DNA from: an archaeon
GTDB taxonomy: Archaea > Asgardarchaeota > Hermodarchaeia > Hermodarchaeales > Hermodarchaeaceae
Length of the DNA stretch: 5,655 bases
Assembly (NCBI GenBank): GCA_016550415.1
Contig: JABXGU010000400.1
Span: forward strand, 1-5,655
Direction of reading: 5' to 3'
Below, piece by piece: positions 1 to 5,622 of the stretch; position 1 is the stretch's first letter, and every line of letters begins with the position of its first letter. The notes beneath the pieces were generated by a model. That model was given only the letters and a program-made list of their open reading frames with translations, made no database searches and had not been told where the DNA came from. Made by a program: the position numbers and the translations under genes.

Positions 1-658
1 TACCCTTATTCAGGAATTTCTCATAACGACGCATCTTAATCAGAAGAGATGCACGTGCCCCACTTAATACATCATCAATAGATACCTTAGTTGAACCTAA
101 TAGTCCCCCTGTAATAGCGTGCATAGCATCAAGTATTGTCGCTTTTTCATGATCCTTTATCCAACGATTTATGAGAGAGATAAAAAAACCTTCAATGATT
201 TTTCGGCGTTGACCAATAATTGCGATGACCTGTTCGGATGCAGGTTCAATTTCATCGGCGACAAGACGAGAAAGATTAACTAGATTACGTATTTCGTGGA
301 GTAGCACTTTGCTAAGTTGCCCGTATAAATACTCAATCCATCTTCCTTCTGTTAGGGCTGTTTCACGCACATAAGAGGCAATTTCAGGAACAGGGCTACC
401 GCGATCAGCACGTCGCTTAAACTCATGCATTAAGACTTTGCAGCAAGGTCCTGGTTCAGTGATAATACCATCAAGCATTACTCTATATGCAACACGAGCC
501 ACTTCAATATGAACCTTACAGTTATCCGCAATTGCTTTTGCTGCAGCGTCTGGCACACGACTAACCTTCTCATCAAGTGTACCGTAGGTTGCCTCGAATT
601 CCTGAGCGATCCGCCGACTTAATTCGCGAATCTCTTCTTTATCTAATAGATGACTCAT
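1..658 (-). CDS. Partial helical protein with HEIRN motif (possible histidine kinase N-terminal half)
   Basis: An uninterrupted minus-strand reading frame begins with ATG at 658-656 and stays open for 219 codons to the left edge, so the C-terminus is missing. The start is supported by a GGTG Shine-Dalgarno match at 669-672, 10 nt upstream, and a TATA-like box near 704-711. The visible part is soluble and largely helical, with no membrane segment or signal peptide. Residues 120-128 read LHEIRNLVN, which resembles the H-box of HisKA histidine kinases (consensus near HE[LI]RNPL), with H121 as the would-be phospho-acceptor. The preceding stretch (about 78-115, with RADRGSPVPEI) loosely recalls RsbRD-like N-terminal sensor domains that precede kinases. 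Cysteines lie at 47, 72 and 73. If this is a kinase, the ATP-binding domain would lie beyond the window. The conserved proline after RN is absent, so the motif may be chance in a helical protein. The gene is real with good confidence; the function is a tentative inference. Confidence 0.75.
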   Translation of the reverse strand, partial: MSHLLDKEEIRELSRRIAQEFEATYGTLDEKVSRVPDAAAKAIADNCKVHIEVARVAYRVMLDGIITEPGPCCKVLMHEFKRRADRGSPVPEIASYVRETALTEGRWIEYLYGQLSKVLLHEIRNLVNLSRLVADEIEPASEQVIAIIGQRRKIIEGFFISLINRWIKDHEKATILDAMHAITGGLLGSTKVSIDDVLSGARASLLIKMRRYEKFLNKG

Positions 659-668
659 AATCTGATAA

Positions 669-672
669 CACC
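669..672 (-). promoter_or_regulatory. Shine-Dalgarno GGTG for the left-edge gene
   Basis: On the minus strand GGTG lies 10 nt before the ATG at 658. It matches the core of the archaeal 16S anti-Shine-Dalgarno pairing sequence and supports the chosen start. Confidence 0.45.
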
Positions 673-703
673 GTTCCACCAAACAGGGCTACCCTACTCG
701 CTT

Positions 704-711
704 GTATTATA
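704..711 (-). promoter_or_regulatory. TATA-like box for the left-edge gene
   Basis: The minus strand reads TATAATAC here, about 50 nt before the start codon. An archaeal start site about 25 nt downstream would fall near 682, leaving a leader of roughly 24 nt that includes the GGTG. This is inferred from sequence and spacing only. Confidence 0.4.
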
Positions 712-797
712 CCTAAGTTACTAATGAAGGTAGTAATGAAATGGCTTAAGTTTTGTGGCGAATTCGATTGCTTGAATGACTTCAATTGCCTTTTTCT

Positions 798-816
798 TTA
801 TTCGTCAGACGAATAA
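798..816. promoter_or_regulatory. Perfect 19-nt palindrome, candidate operator upstream of the SAM synthetase gene
   Basis: The sequence TTATTCGTCAGACGAATAA has two 9-nt arms that are exact reverse complements around a single central A. A 1-nt loop makes an RNA hairpin unlikely, so the dyad looks like a site for a dimeric DNA-binding protein. It is centred about 36 bp upstream of the TATA-like element of the SAM synthetase gene and about 80 bp before its ATG. The inner half-site GACGAAT occurs again at 850-856, between the TATA-like element and the likely transcription start. A degenerate version, GGCGAATTCG, lies at 757-766. The regulator is unknown. The divergent gene's promoter is about 90 bp away and could be affected too. 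Confidence 0.5.
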
Positions 817-838
817 TTTGCATGGTGCAGTGGAAATT

Positions 839-847
839 CTTAAAAAA
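839..847 (+). promoter_or_regulatory. TATA-like element for the SAM synthetase gene
   Basis: CTTAAAAAA preceded by GGAAATT (a possible purine-containing BRE) lies about 45 nt before the ATG at 889. A start site about 26 nt downstream would fall near 869, giving a 5' leader of about 20 nt that contains the Shine-Dalgarno-like GAGATGAT. Confidence 0.4.
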
Positions 848-849
848 GT

Positions 850-856
850 GACGAAT
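850..856 (+). repeat. Extra GACGAAT half-site
   Basis: This is an exact copy of the 7-nt inner arm of the palindrome at 798-816. It lies between the TATA-like element and the predicted transcription start of the SAM synthetase gene. That is a natural place for a repressor to block initiation, although a 7-nt match can arise by chance. Confidence 0.35.
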
Positions 857-875
857 CAAAGCAACCCGATTTCCA

Positions 876-883
876 GAGATGAT
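876..883 (+). promoter_or_regulatory. Shine-Dalgarno GAGATGAT deciding the SAM synthetase start
   Basis: GAGATGAT differs by one base from the ideal archaeal GAGGTGAT and ends 5 nt before the ATG at 889. An alternative in-frame TTG at 883 would overlap this ribosome binding site, so the ATG at 889 is preferred. Confidence 0.5.
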
Positions 884-888
884 TGGTC

Positions 889-2106
889 ATGCCACGAAAT
901 ATAACAATTGAGAAAGCTCCTGTGCCTCCTATTGAAAAGCAACCACTTGAGATTGTTGAGAGGAAAGGCAAAGGTCACCCTGATACCATACTAGATGCTG
1001 TCGCAGAAGGAGTCGGAGTCAGTCTATGCAATTATTACATCGAACATTTTGACCGTATACTCCATCATAATGTTGACAAAGGCTCCATCGCTGGAGGACG
1101 AGCCAAAGTAGGCTTTGGAGGCGGGGAACTCCTTGAACCAATATACATCTGTGTTGTTGGACGGGCTACAACTGAAGTCCTCAAGGAGCAAAGTGTTATC
1201 CGAATCCCTATTGGCACACTTACCCTGGATTCCATGAAGAATACATTGACCCAGACACTTCGATATCTTGATCCCACCCAACATGTTCTACTTGATTATC
1301 GAATTAAATCAGGTTCTGCTGACCTTACAGAGGTTTTTGAACGTGCTTCATCTGAAATTCCGCTGGCAAATGATACAAGCTTTGGTGTTGCATTTGCGCC
1401 TTTTTCCGAAACTGAGACATTAGTTTTTGAAACTGAACAGCTTCTCAATTCAGAGGCATTTAAGAAGAAACATCCTGAAGTCGGCGAGGATATCAAAGTC
1501 ATGGGTTTACGCAACGATAACGAGATTCAACTTACCGTAGCCGCTGCTATGATTGCTTCCCTCATACCCGATAAAGACCATTACACAGGTGTAATTCAAG
1601 ATATGCATAGTGAAGTTCTTGACCAAGCGGCAAAACTTACCAGCCGTAATGTTTCCCTCGCCATTAATGCCGCAGATAATCCCAAAGAAGGTTCATTTTA
1701 CCTAACTATCACAGGAACCTCTGCAGAAATGGGTGACGACGCAGGAGTGGGTCGTGGCAACAGAGCAAATGGTCTGATAACTCCTTGTCGTCCTATGTCT
1801 CTGGAGGCTACAGCAGGCAAGAACCCTGTGTCGCATACTGGTAAGTTGTATAATGTGTTGTCTCAACAGATAGCAAATCGTATCATTAAGGAAGAGACCC
1901 ATGTATCAGAAGCTTATGTGAAAATACTAAGCCGCATTGGACATCCAATCGATCAACCACTTGTCGCATCTGCAGAGCTGATTGCAGAAGAAGGAGTATC
2001 CTGGAATACTGTAAAAGATAGCGTTTCTAGCATTGTTGATGATGAATTGGCTAATATCCTTTCAATTCAGCAGCTAATATTAGAAGGAAAGGCTCGGCTC
2101 TACTAG
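889..2106 (+). CDS. mat: Archaeal-type S-adenosylmethionine synthetase (methionine adenosyltransferase)
   Basis: This cytosolic enzyme makes S-adenosylmethionine from methionine and ATP, releasing phosphate and pyrophosphate; it supplies the cell's methyl donor. The protein is 405 residues from the ATG, the usual length for the archaeal family (AdoMet_Synthase, EC 2.5.1.6), which is only distantly related to bacterial MetK. Visible family signatures are [10 protein letters not shown] near residues 25-35 (family form usually GIGHPDS), HHNVDKG near 59-65, [17 protein letters not shown] glycine-rich sequence near 69-79, ADNP near 262-265, the highly conserved [18 protein letters not shown] near 282-299, and [18 protein letters not shown] near 302-319. 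The C-terminus is complete. An in-frame TTG at 883 would add two residues, but the Shine-Dalgarno position favours the ATG. The gene appears monocistronic: it diverges from the left-edge gene and converges on a small membrane-protein gene 44 nt downstream. A 19-nt palindrome before the promoter suggests specific regulation. Confidence 0.96.
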   Translation: MPRNITIEKAPVPPIEKQPLEIVERKGKGHPDTILDAVAEGVGVSLCNYYIEHFDRILHHNVDKGSIAGGRAKVGFGGGELLEPIYICVVGRATTEVLKEQSVIRIPIGTLTLDSMKNTLTQTLRYLDPTQHVLLDYRIKSGSADLTEVFERASSEIPLANDTSFGVAFAPFSETETLVFETEQLLNSEAFKKKHPEVGEDIKVMGLRNDNEIQLTVAAAMIASLIPDKDHYTGVIQDMHSEVLDQAAKLTSRNVSLAINAADNPKEGSFYLTITGTSAEMGDDAGVGRGNRANGLITPCRPMSLEATAGKNPVSHTGKLYNVLSQQIANRIIKEETHVSEAYVKILSRIGHPIDQPLVASAELIAEEGVSWNTVKDSVSSIVDDELANILSIQQLILEGKARLY

Positions 2107-2110
2107 CCCA

Positions 2111-2120
2111 TAATATATTA
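2111..2120. other. 10-nt AT palindrome between convergent genes
   Basis: TAATATATTA is a perfect self-complementary decamer 4 nt after the SAM synthetase stop, in the 44-nt gap between two convergent genes. No T-rich run follows on either strand, so it is not a clear terminator. AT-only palindromes are common by chance. Confidence 0.2.
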
Positions 2121-2150
2121 CGTTGGGATTGACTCCATTATTTGAAGGGA

Positions 2151-2354
2151 TTATACGCCCAGTCCTACAAGCATTAGGTGGAATCCTAATCCGGTTGTTA
2201 GACAGATAAGAAGTATTGCTATGATTAGTTTTAACCAGTTGAGTTGGGTTGATTTTTCAACATGAAGTATGAGCCATATTCCGATTAGAATGGCTAAAAA
2301 GACAAGAAGTGTCCCAAAGAGATGATACAATCCGAGTACTGGAAGCCATTGCAT
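2151..2354 (-). CDS. Small two-helix membrane protein, unknown function
   Basis: The protein has 67 residues from the ATG at 2354. It is almost entirely hydrophobic, with two predicted transmembrane helices (about 5-32 and 41-66) joined by a short polar loop, EKSTQLNWLK, that carries the only lysines. The likely topology is a hairpin; the positive residues in the loop would place it on the cytoplasmic side. A GTG at 2366 is in frame and would add four residues, but AGGTG at 2364-2368 sits 9 nt before the ATG and reads better as its Shine-Dalgarno. A TATA-like AT stretch lies about 50 nt upstream, so it may have its own promoter despite lying 89 nt downstream of another minus-strand gene. I do not recognise the family. 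Good ribosome binding and consistent membrane character argue that it is real, but short hydrophobic frames are sometimes spurious. Confidence 0.6.
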   Translation of the reverse strand: MQWLPVLGLYHLFGTLLVFLAILIGIWLILHVEKSTQLNWLKLIIAILLICLTTGLGFHLMLVGLGV

Positions 2355-2363
2355 AACAAGTAA

Positions 2364-2368
2364 CACCT
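2364..2368 (-). promoter_or_regulatory. Shine-Dalgarno AGGTG for the small membrane protein
   Basis: AGGTG on the minus strand lies 9 nt before the ATG at 2354 and overlaps the alternative GTG start at 2366. It therefore supports the ATG and the expression of this small gene. Confidence 0.5.
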
Positions 2369-2401
2369 TTCAATTGATAATGCGAGAGAAAAGCTTAAGC
2401 C

Positions 2402-2411
2402 GTTTTATTAT
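2402..2411 (-). promoter_or_regulatory. TATA-like box for the small membrane protein
   Basis: The minus strand reads AATAATAAAA about 50 nt before the ATG at 2354. Initiation near 2380 would give a leader of about 26 nt containing the AGGTG. The stretch lies between two minus-strand genes, so it could equally be part of a terminator of the upstream gene: the plus strand has TTTTATTATTTTT, which is A-rich rather than T-rich in that gene's transcript and so is a poor terminator. Confidence 0.3.
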
Positions 2412-2443
2412 TTTTGGTTAACCTGAAAAGAGTGATTAGAATC

Positions 2444-3196
2444 TTACACCTCGAAGTTATGTTCACGACGATGCTCCTTTTCATCTATTTGGACCTCACG
2501 AATTAGTGTGCCTTTGCGTTTTGTCTGTTGTCGTAGTTCAGCAGAAGAAAGTTTTTCCTTATTTGGTGGGAATATCAGTTCATCTATGAGATAAGAGTTA
2601 ACAATGCGAAGGGAGGAGAAGCTAGTAGGCAGATCATCTTCAAAGTCAGGTACTAAGTCCTCCAATAGCTTTGCTAGAAATGTTGGTTCCTTGGGAACAC
2701 GAGTATTGCTGAATTTTAATTGGTCATCTATAGGGACTTCCTTTCTGGCGGAGGGAATTTTTGTCTTTGATTTGTGCTGCCAGCCTATTCTGGTATTGAG
2801 ATTGCAGAAAATGTAAGCAGTTTCGCCAATTTCATCATATAGTGGAAGAATCTGGTCCTTAGCGTACTCCCCAGATAATTTAGTTTGAAAAAGACGGGTC
2901 GCTCGTTTTTTGGTAAATGGAGGAACCTCGATACCCAACTGGGTAAGAGCTGCATCCAGTGGTTCATAGCCAAGAATAAGCCCAGATATTGAAATAGTAT
3001 CTAGAGGTACAACTTTTACAAAGTTTGATGCAATCAAGTCTTGGTAATGGTAAGTTGAACGTACTTTAACATTGCCAGATCGACTAACTGAGATATCAGC
3101 TGCAGGTCCTTCATAATCACCTCGTCCAAAGCGAAGAAAAATACGGTGAACCGCTTCATCTGATACTCCACGAATGAGTTTTGATATGAAGTGCAT
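2444..3196 (-). CDS. Conserved-looking hypothetical protein, 250 residues
   Basis: This is a complete soluble protein with no membrane segment or signal peptide. I do not recognise the family. The N-terminal third looks most structured: RIFLRFGRGDYEGPAADI (about 18-35) followed by alternating hydrophobic strands (ISVSRSGNVKVRSTYHYQDL, about 35-54), suggesting a beta-rich domain. Residues 65-95 continue with hydrophobic segments and about 95-140 include LPLYDEIGETAYIFCNLNTR with the only cysteine, C131. A polar linker rich in lysine and proline (about 141-172) separates this from a helical acidic segment (LLEDLVPDFEDDLP, about 177-190), and the tail (about 223-250) is highly charged. That makeup would suit a nucleic-acid- or protein-binding role, but this is only inference. 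The gene faces the signal peptidase gene across a 101-nt divergent gap. The start ATG has a TATA-like TTTAAATTA about 35 nt upstream and only a weak GGTT ribosome binding match. Codon use is like its neighbours. Confidence 0.8.
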   Translation of the reverse strand: MHFISKLIRGVSDEAVHRIFLRFGRGDYEGPAADISVSRSGNVKVRSTYHYQDLIASNFVKVVPLDTISISGLILGYEPLDAALTQLGIEVPPFTKKRATRLFQTKLSGEYAKDQILPLYDEIGETAYIFCNLNTRIGWQHKSKTKIPSARKEVPIDDQLKFSNTRVPKEPTFLAKLLEDLVPDFEDDLPTSFSSLRIVNSYLIDELIFPPNKEKLSSAELRQQTKRKGTLIREVQIDEKEHRREHNFEV

Positions 3197-3227
3197 GGTT
3201 GGAACCTTCGTGCTAATTGTTTGAAGA

Positions 3228-3236
3228 TAATTTAAA
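3228..3236. promoter_or_regulatory. TATA-like element in the divergent gap
   Basis: TAATTTAAA (minus strand TTTAAATTA) lies about 35 nt before the minus-strand ATG at 3196, so initiation about 25 nt downstream would leave a leader of about 9 nt. Because the core TTTAAA is self-complementary, it could also position transcription rightward toward the signal peptidase gene. Confidence 0.35.
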
Positions 3237-3270
3237 CCATATTGTTATCAGTTCTGTTGTATGGTCAAAC

Positions 3271-3279
3271 TTTTTAATG
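3271..3279 (+). promoter_or_regulatory. Possible TATA element for a leaderless signal peptidase transcript
   Basis: TTTTTAATG is centred about 23 nt before the ATG at 3298, the spacing expected if transcription starts at the start codon itself. No Shine-Dalgarno match precedes that ATG, which is consistent with leaderless translation. The evidence is positional only. Confidence 0.3.
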
Positions 3280-3297
3280 CATAGTGCTGCCGTTCTG

Positions 3298-3909
3298 ATG
3301 AACACCGTACTTTGGGAGATTTCCTCCTTGGGTGAAGGAAAAAGTTGGAAACGAGAAGTCATTGGTGATTTTGCAGTTGTAGCCATTGTGCTGCTTATAA
3401 TCGGGGGAGGCACACTTGGACTCCAGTTTTATTTGGGTACACCAACGCCGCTCTGGGCTGTGGAGTCTGGATCGATGGAGCCTGTCTTTTATCGAGGGGA
3501 CCTAGTGATTGTGCGAGCTGTTGATCCAGTAACTCTCGAAGTTGGAGATATCATCATATTTGATGCTCCGTTTGTTGATGTACCAGTTGTTCACAGGATT
3601 ATTGAAATCGAGTTGGTTAATGAGACACTCAGATTTACAACGAAAGGCGATAACAATCCATCAGCAGATATGTGGTCACCTATAACAGCTGATAAAATCA
3701 TTGCCAAGGTCATTGGTACAGTGAGATATCTTGGCTTCATCGCTCTTTTCGTACTTATCCCAGGAGCAATTTACCCTATCATATTACTCATCGTTATATT
3801 CCTCTTCCTTTCCATTCTCTGTGATAGCTCTAAATCTCAGAAATCAGAATCAAAGACAGATAAAACAGGAAAAATTGAGAAACAACCCGGAGTGTTTTTA
3901 GCTATTTAG
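3298..3909 (+). CDS. Signal peptidase I, archaeal/ER (Sec11-like) type
   Basis: This membrane-bound serine endopeptidase removes signal peptides from proteins exported by the Sec translocon. From the ATG at 3298 it has 203 residues. A transmembrane helix (about 25-46, VVAIVLLIIGGGTLGL) is followed by the catalytic box WAVESGSMEP with Ser59 as the nucleophile. GDLVIVR (about 67-73) and VGDIIIF (about 82-88) are the usual conserved strands. VVHRI supplies His99, which in archaeal and ER enzymes replaces the lysine of bacterial LepB. GDNNPSADMW supplies Asp118 and Asp124, spaced six apart as in the Methanococcus voltae enzyme. A strongly hydrophobic segment (about 145-174) gives one or two more membrane helices, followed by a lysine- and serine-rich tail of about 28 residues. 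The frame is open upstream: ATG at 3277 and TTG at 3217 are alternative starts, but the extra residues are not family-like, and the TTG would lie inside the neighbouring gene's promoter. Topoisomerase VI B begins 47 nt downstream. Confidence 0.93.
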   Translation: MNTVLWEISSLGEGKSWKREVIGDFAVVAIVLLIIGGGTLGLQFYLGTPTPLWAVESGSMEPVFYRGDLVIVRAVDPVTLEVGDIIIFDAPFVDVPVVHRIIEIELVNETLRFTTKGDNNPSADMWSPITADKIIAKVIGTVRYLGFIALFVLIPGAIYPIILLIVIFLFLSILCDSSKSQKSESKTDKTGKIEKQPGVFLAI

Positions 3910-3917
3910 CTATATGG
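3909..3917 (+). promoter_or_regulatory. Possible TATA box for the topoisomerase VI genes
   Basis: GCTATATGG begins at the last base of the signal peptidase stop codon and lies about 44 nt before the topoisomerase VI B start. It could drive the top6B-top6A pair independently. Read-through from the signal peptidase gene across the 47-nt gap is equally possible. Confidence 0.25.
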
Positions 3918-3956
3918 AACGATGTTGAAAGAACAAGATTTTAGCGGCTGATTCTT

Positions 3957-5603
3957 ATGGCAAAGGATATAAGTTTTGAATCGATTTCGCCAGCAGATTT
4001 CTTCTACCGGAACCGGTCAATCGCCGGATTTGATAATACAATGCGGGCACTATATACAGCTGTCCGCGAGCTAGTTGAGAATTCCCTTGATGCATGTGAA
4101 GACGGAGGATTCCTTCCCACAATCAAGGTGAAACTAGAAGAGATATCTCCAAACTGGTTTAAGCTCCAAGTAGAAGATAATGGAATTGGTGTTCCCCGCG
4201 ATCATATTTTGCCAGCCTTTGGACAAATCCTCTATGGATCCAAATATATTCACAAACAGGCTCGGGGTCGCTTTGGACTTGGCGGAAAGATGGCGTTCCT
4301 CTATGGACAAATTACGACAAGTGAGCCATTACGTGTTATATCTGCTCCCATTGGCGGCACTTACATCTTCGACGTTATTTTGCGACAAGACATAGAAGAG
4401 AATAAGCCAGAGCTGCTTAAATGGGAGCGACGACGAAACAAGGAAAAGATTCACGGGTGCACCCTTGAGTTTATCCTAGAGGGCAATTGGAGATTGGCAA
4501 AGAGGTTCATCCTCGAATACATCGAACAAACTGCTTTGATAACGCCTTATGCTCACTTAAAATTCATCGAACCTGATGGAACAGTTCATGATTATAAACG
4601 ATCAGTGAAAGTGTTGCCTCCTCCGCCATCACCTGTAAATCCGCACCCTAAAGGTATGGACATCGAGAAATTAACTCGATTGATTGAAGAGACTAAAACT
4701 AAGGATATGGTGTCATTCCTCCGAACACACCTTCACCGAGTGGGTCCAAAAACTGCAAAAGCCTTTCTGAAAAGCATCAGCATGCCGTTTACACAAGACC
4801 CACGCGCCTTGAAACCAAAGGACCTGGTGCGAATAGCACGTGGATTGGAGGATTTCGACAAATGGTTGCCGCCTGATGCTCGGGTTCTATCACCGCTGGG
4901 TCCAAAACTGCTGGAAGTAGGTATCAAGACGACAATAGAGCCTGAATTTGTCCATGTTATACAGCGTCCACCCAACAGCTATGGAGGGCACCCCTTCATA
5001 GTGGAATGCGGACTTGCCTATGGCGGCAATGTTCCACTAAAAGAGTCATTCATCATCTATCGTTTTGCCAATCGCATCCCCCTAATCTTTGACGAGTACA
5101 AGGATGTTTCTGCAAAAATCATCCGTGGCATCCCATGGTCACGATATGGCATTCGACCATCAATGCCAATCGCTGCCTTTGTAGCAGTTGTAAGTACAAA
5201 GATACCTTTCAAGACAGCAGGAAAAGAATTCATTGCTGACCTATCTGAACTTGAGTATGACATCCGAATGGGACTGATGGAATGTGCCCGAGGTCTGAAA
5301 GCACATCTTCGGCAGAAAGAGAAAGCACAACGTGAACGAATGCGAGCAAATGTCTATGAAAAGTATTTGCCAATAATTGCTCGTGACATATCAGCACTAG
5401 CAGGAAAACGAAAAGTACCTGACACAGCGGCACTTGTAGAGAGTGCACTCACTATAAAACTAGATGAGCTTGAAGAAGAGCCTGAAGAAAAATTGCCACC
5501 TTCAGATGAATTTGAACTCCCTGAAGATGAAACTTCTGAGGAAGAAGAAGTAACCGTAGCAAATCCAAGCGGTGAAGAGGAGCCAACAACGGAGGAAAAA
5601 TAA
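3957..5603 (+). CDS. top6B: DNA topoisomerase VI subunit B (type IIB, GHKL ATPase subunit)
   Basis: This is the ATPase subunit of the A2B2 topoisomerase VI, which passes one DNA duplex through a double-strand break to relax supercoils and decatenate chromosomes. The 548-residue protein has the family's full domain order. The GHKL (Bergerat) ATPase fold covers about 15-225: N-box RELVENSLDA with general base Glu38 and Mg-binding Asn42, VEDNGIG with Asp74, and GRFGLGGKM at 104-112. An H2TH domain follows (about 234-315, with VGPKTAKAF). The transducer domain covers about 325-475: RPPNSYGGHPFIVE, ANRIPLIFD, and STKIPFKTAGKE, in which Lys423 aligns, as I recall it, with the ATP-contacting switch lysine of Sulfolobus. 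A charged helix (440-470) precedes an unusual tail, residues 501-548, with 22 Asp/Glu. The ATG at 3957 fits family N-termini; the ribosome binding site is weak. The probable subunit A gene starts 19 nt downstream. Confidence 0.97.
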   Translation: MAKDISFESISPADFFYRNRSIAGFDNTMRALYTAVRELVENSLDACEDGGFLPTIKVKLEEISPNWFKLQVEDNGIGVPRDHILPAFGQILYGSKYIHKQARGRFGLGGKMAFLYGQITTSEPLRVISAPIGGTYIFDVILRQDIEENKPELLKWERRRNKEKIHGCTLEFILEGNWRLAKRFILEYIEQTALITPYAHLKFIEPDGTVHDYKRSVKVLPPPPSPVNPHPKGMDIEKLTRLIEETKTKDMVSFLRTHLHRVGPKTAKAFLKSISMPFTQDPRALKPKDLVRIARGLEDFDKWLPPDARVLSPLGPKLLEVGIKTTIEPEFVHVIQRPPNSYGGHPFIVECGLAYGGNVPLKESFIIYRFANRIPLIFDEYKDVSAKIIRGIPWSRYGIRPSMPIAAFVAVVSTKIPFKTAGKEFIADLSELEYDIRMGLMECARGLKAHLRQKEKAQRERMRANVYEKYLPIIARDISALAGKRKVPDTAALVESALTIKLDELEEEPEEKLPPSDEFELPEDETSEEEEVTVANPSGEEEPTTEEK

Positions 5604-5607
5604 TCAT

Positions 5608-5613
5608 AGGAGT
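5608..5613 (+). promoter_or_regulatory. Ribosome binding site AGGAGT before the putative top6A start
   Basis: AGGAGT lies in the 19-nt gap after the topoisomerase VI B stop, about 9 nt before the ATG at 5623. It supports that ATG as the start of a translationally separate, co-transcribed gene. Confidence 0.5.
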
Positions 5614-5622
5614 AAGAAACTG

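Noticed and set aside
759..785. CGAATTCG octamer palindrome and TTGAA/TTCAA inverted repeat
   Set aside because: Both are short and AT-rich and expected by chance in a region of this length. The first is mentioned only as a degenerate relative of the GACGAAT site.
659..882. Possible SAM-sensing riboswitch in the leader of the SAM synthetase gene
   Set aside because: The predicted leader is only about 20 nt, and no multi-helix fold resembling a known SAM riboswitch class was seen. The 19-nt palindrome lies upstream of the TATA-like element, so it would not be transcribed.
1024..1902. Several minus-strand open frames of 66-86 codons inside the SAM synthetase gene
   Set aside because: They lie antisense to a strongly conserved gene, have no plausible start signals, and encode cysteine- and serine-rich sequences typical of shadow frames.
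2604..2973. Open frames of 62-70 codons overlapping the 250-residue hypothetical gene
   Set aside because: The longer overlapping frame has a better start, length and amino-acid composition. The short ones look like out-of-frame translations.
3900..3913. Direct repeat AGCTAT...AGCTAT across the signal peptidase stop codon
   Set aside because: A 6-nt repeat overlapping the end of a coding sequence is too short to be meaningful.
4180..5448. Open frames of 68-80 codons within the topoisomerase VI B gene
   Set aside because: They are fully contained in a highly conserved coding region in other frames and show no independent ribosome binding sites or family features.
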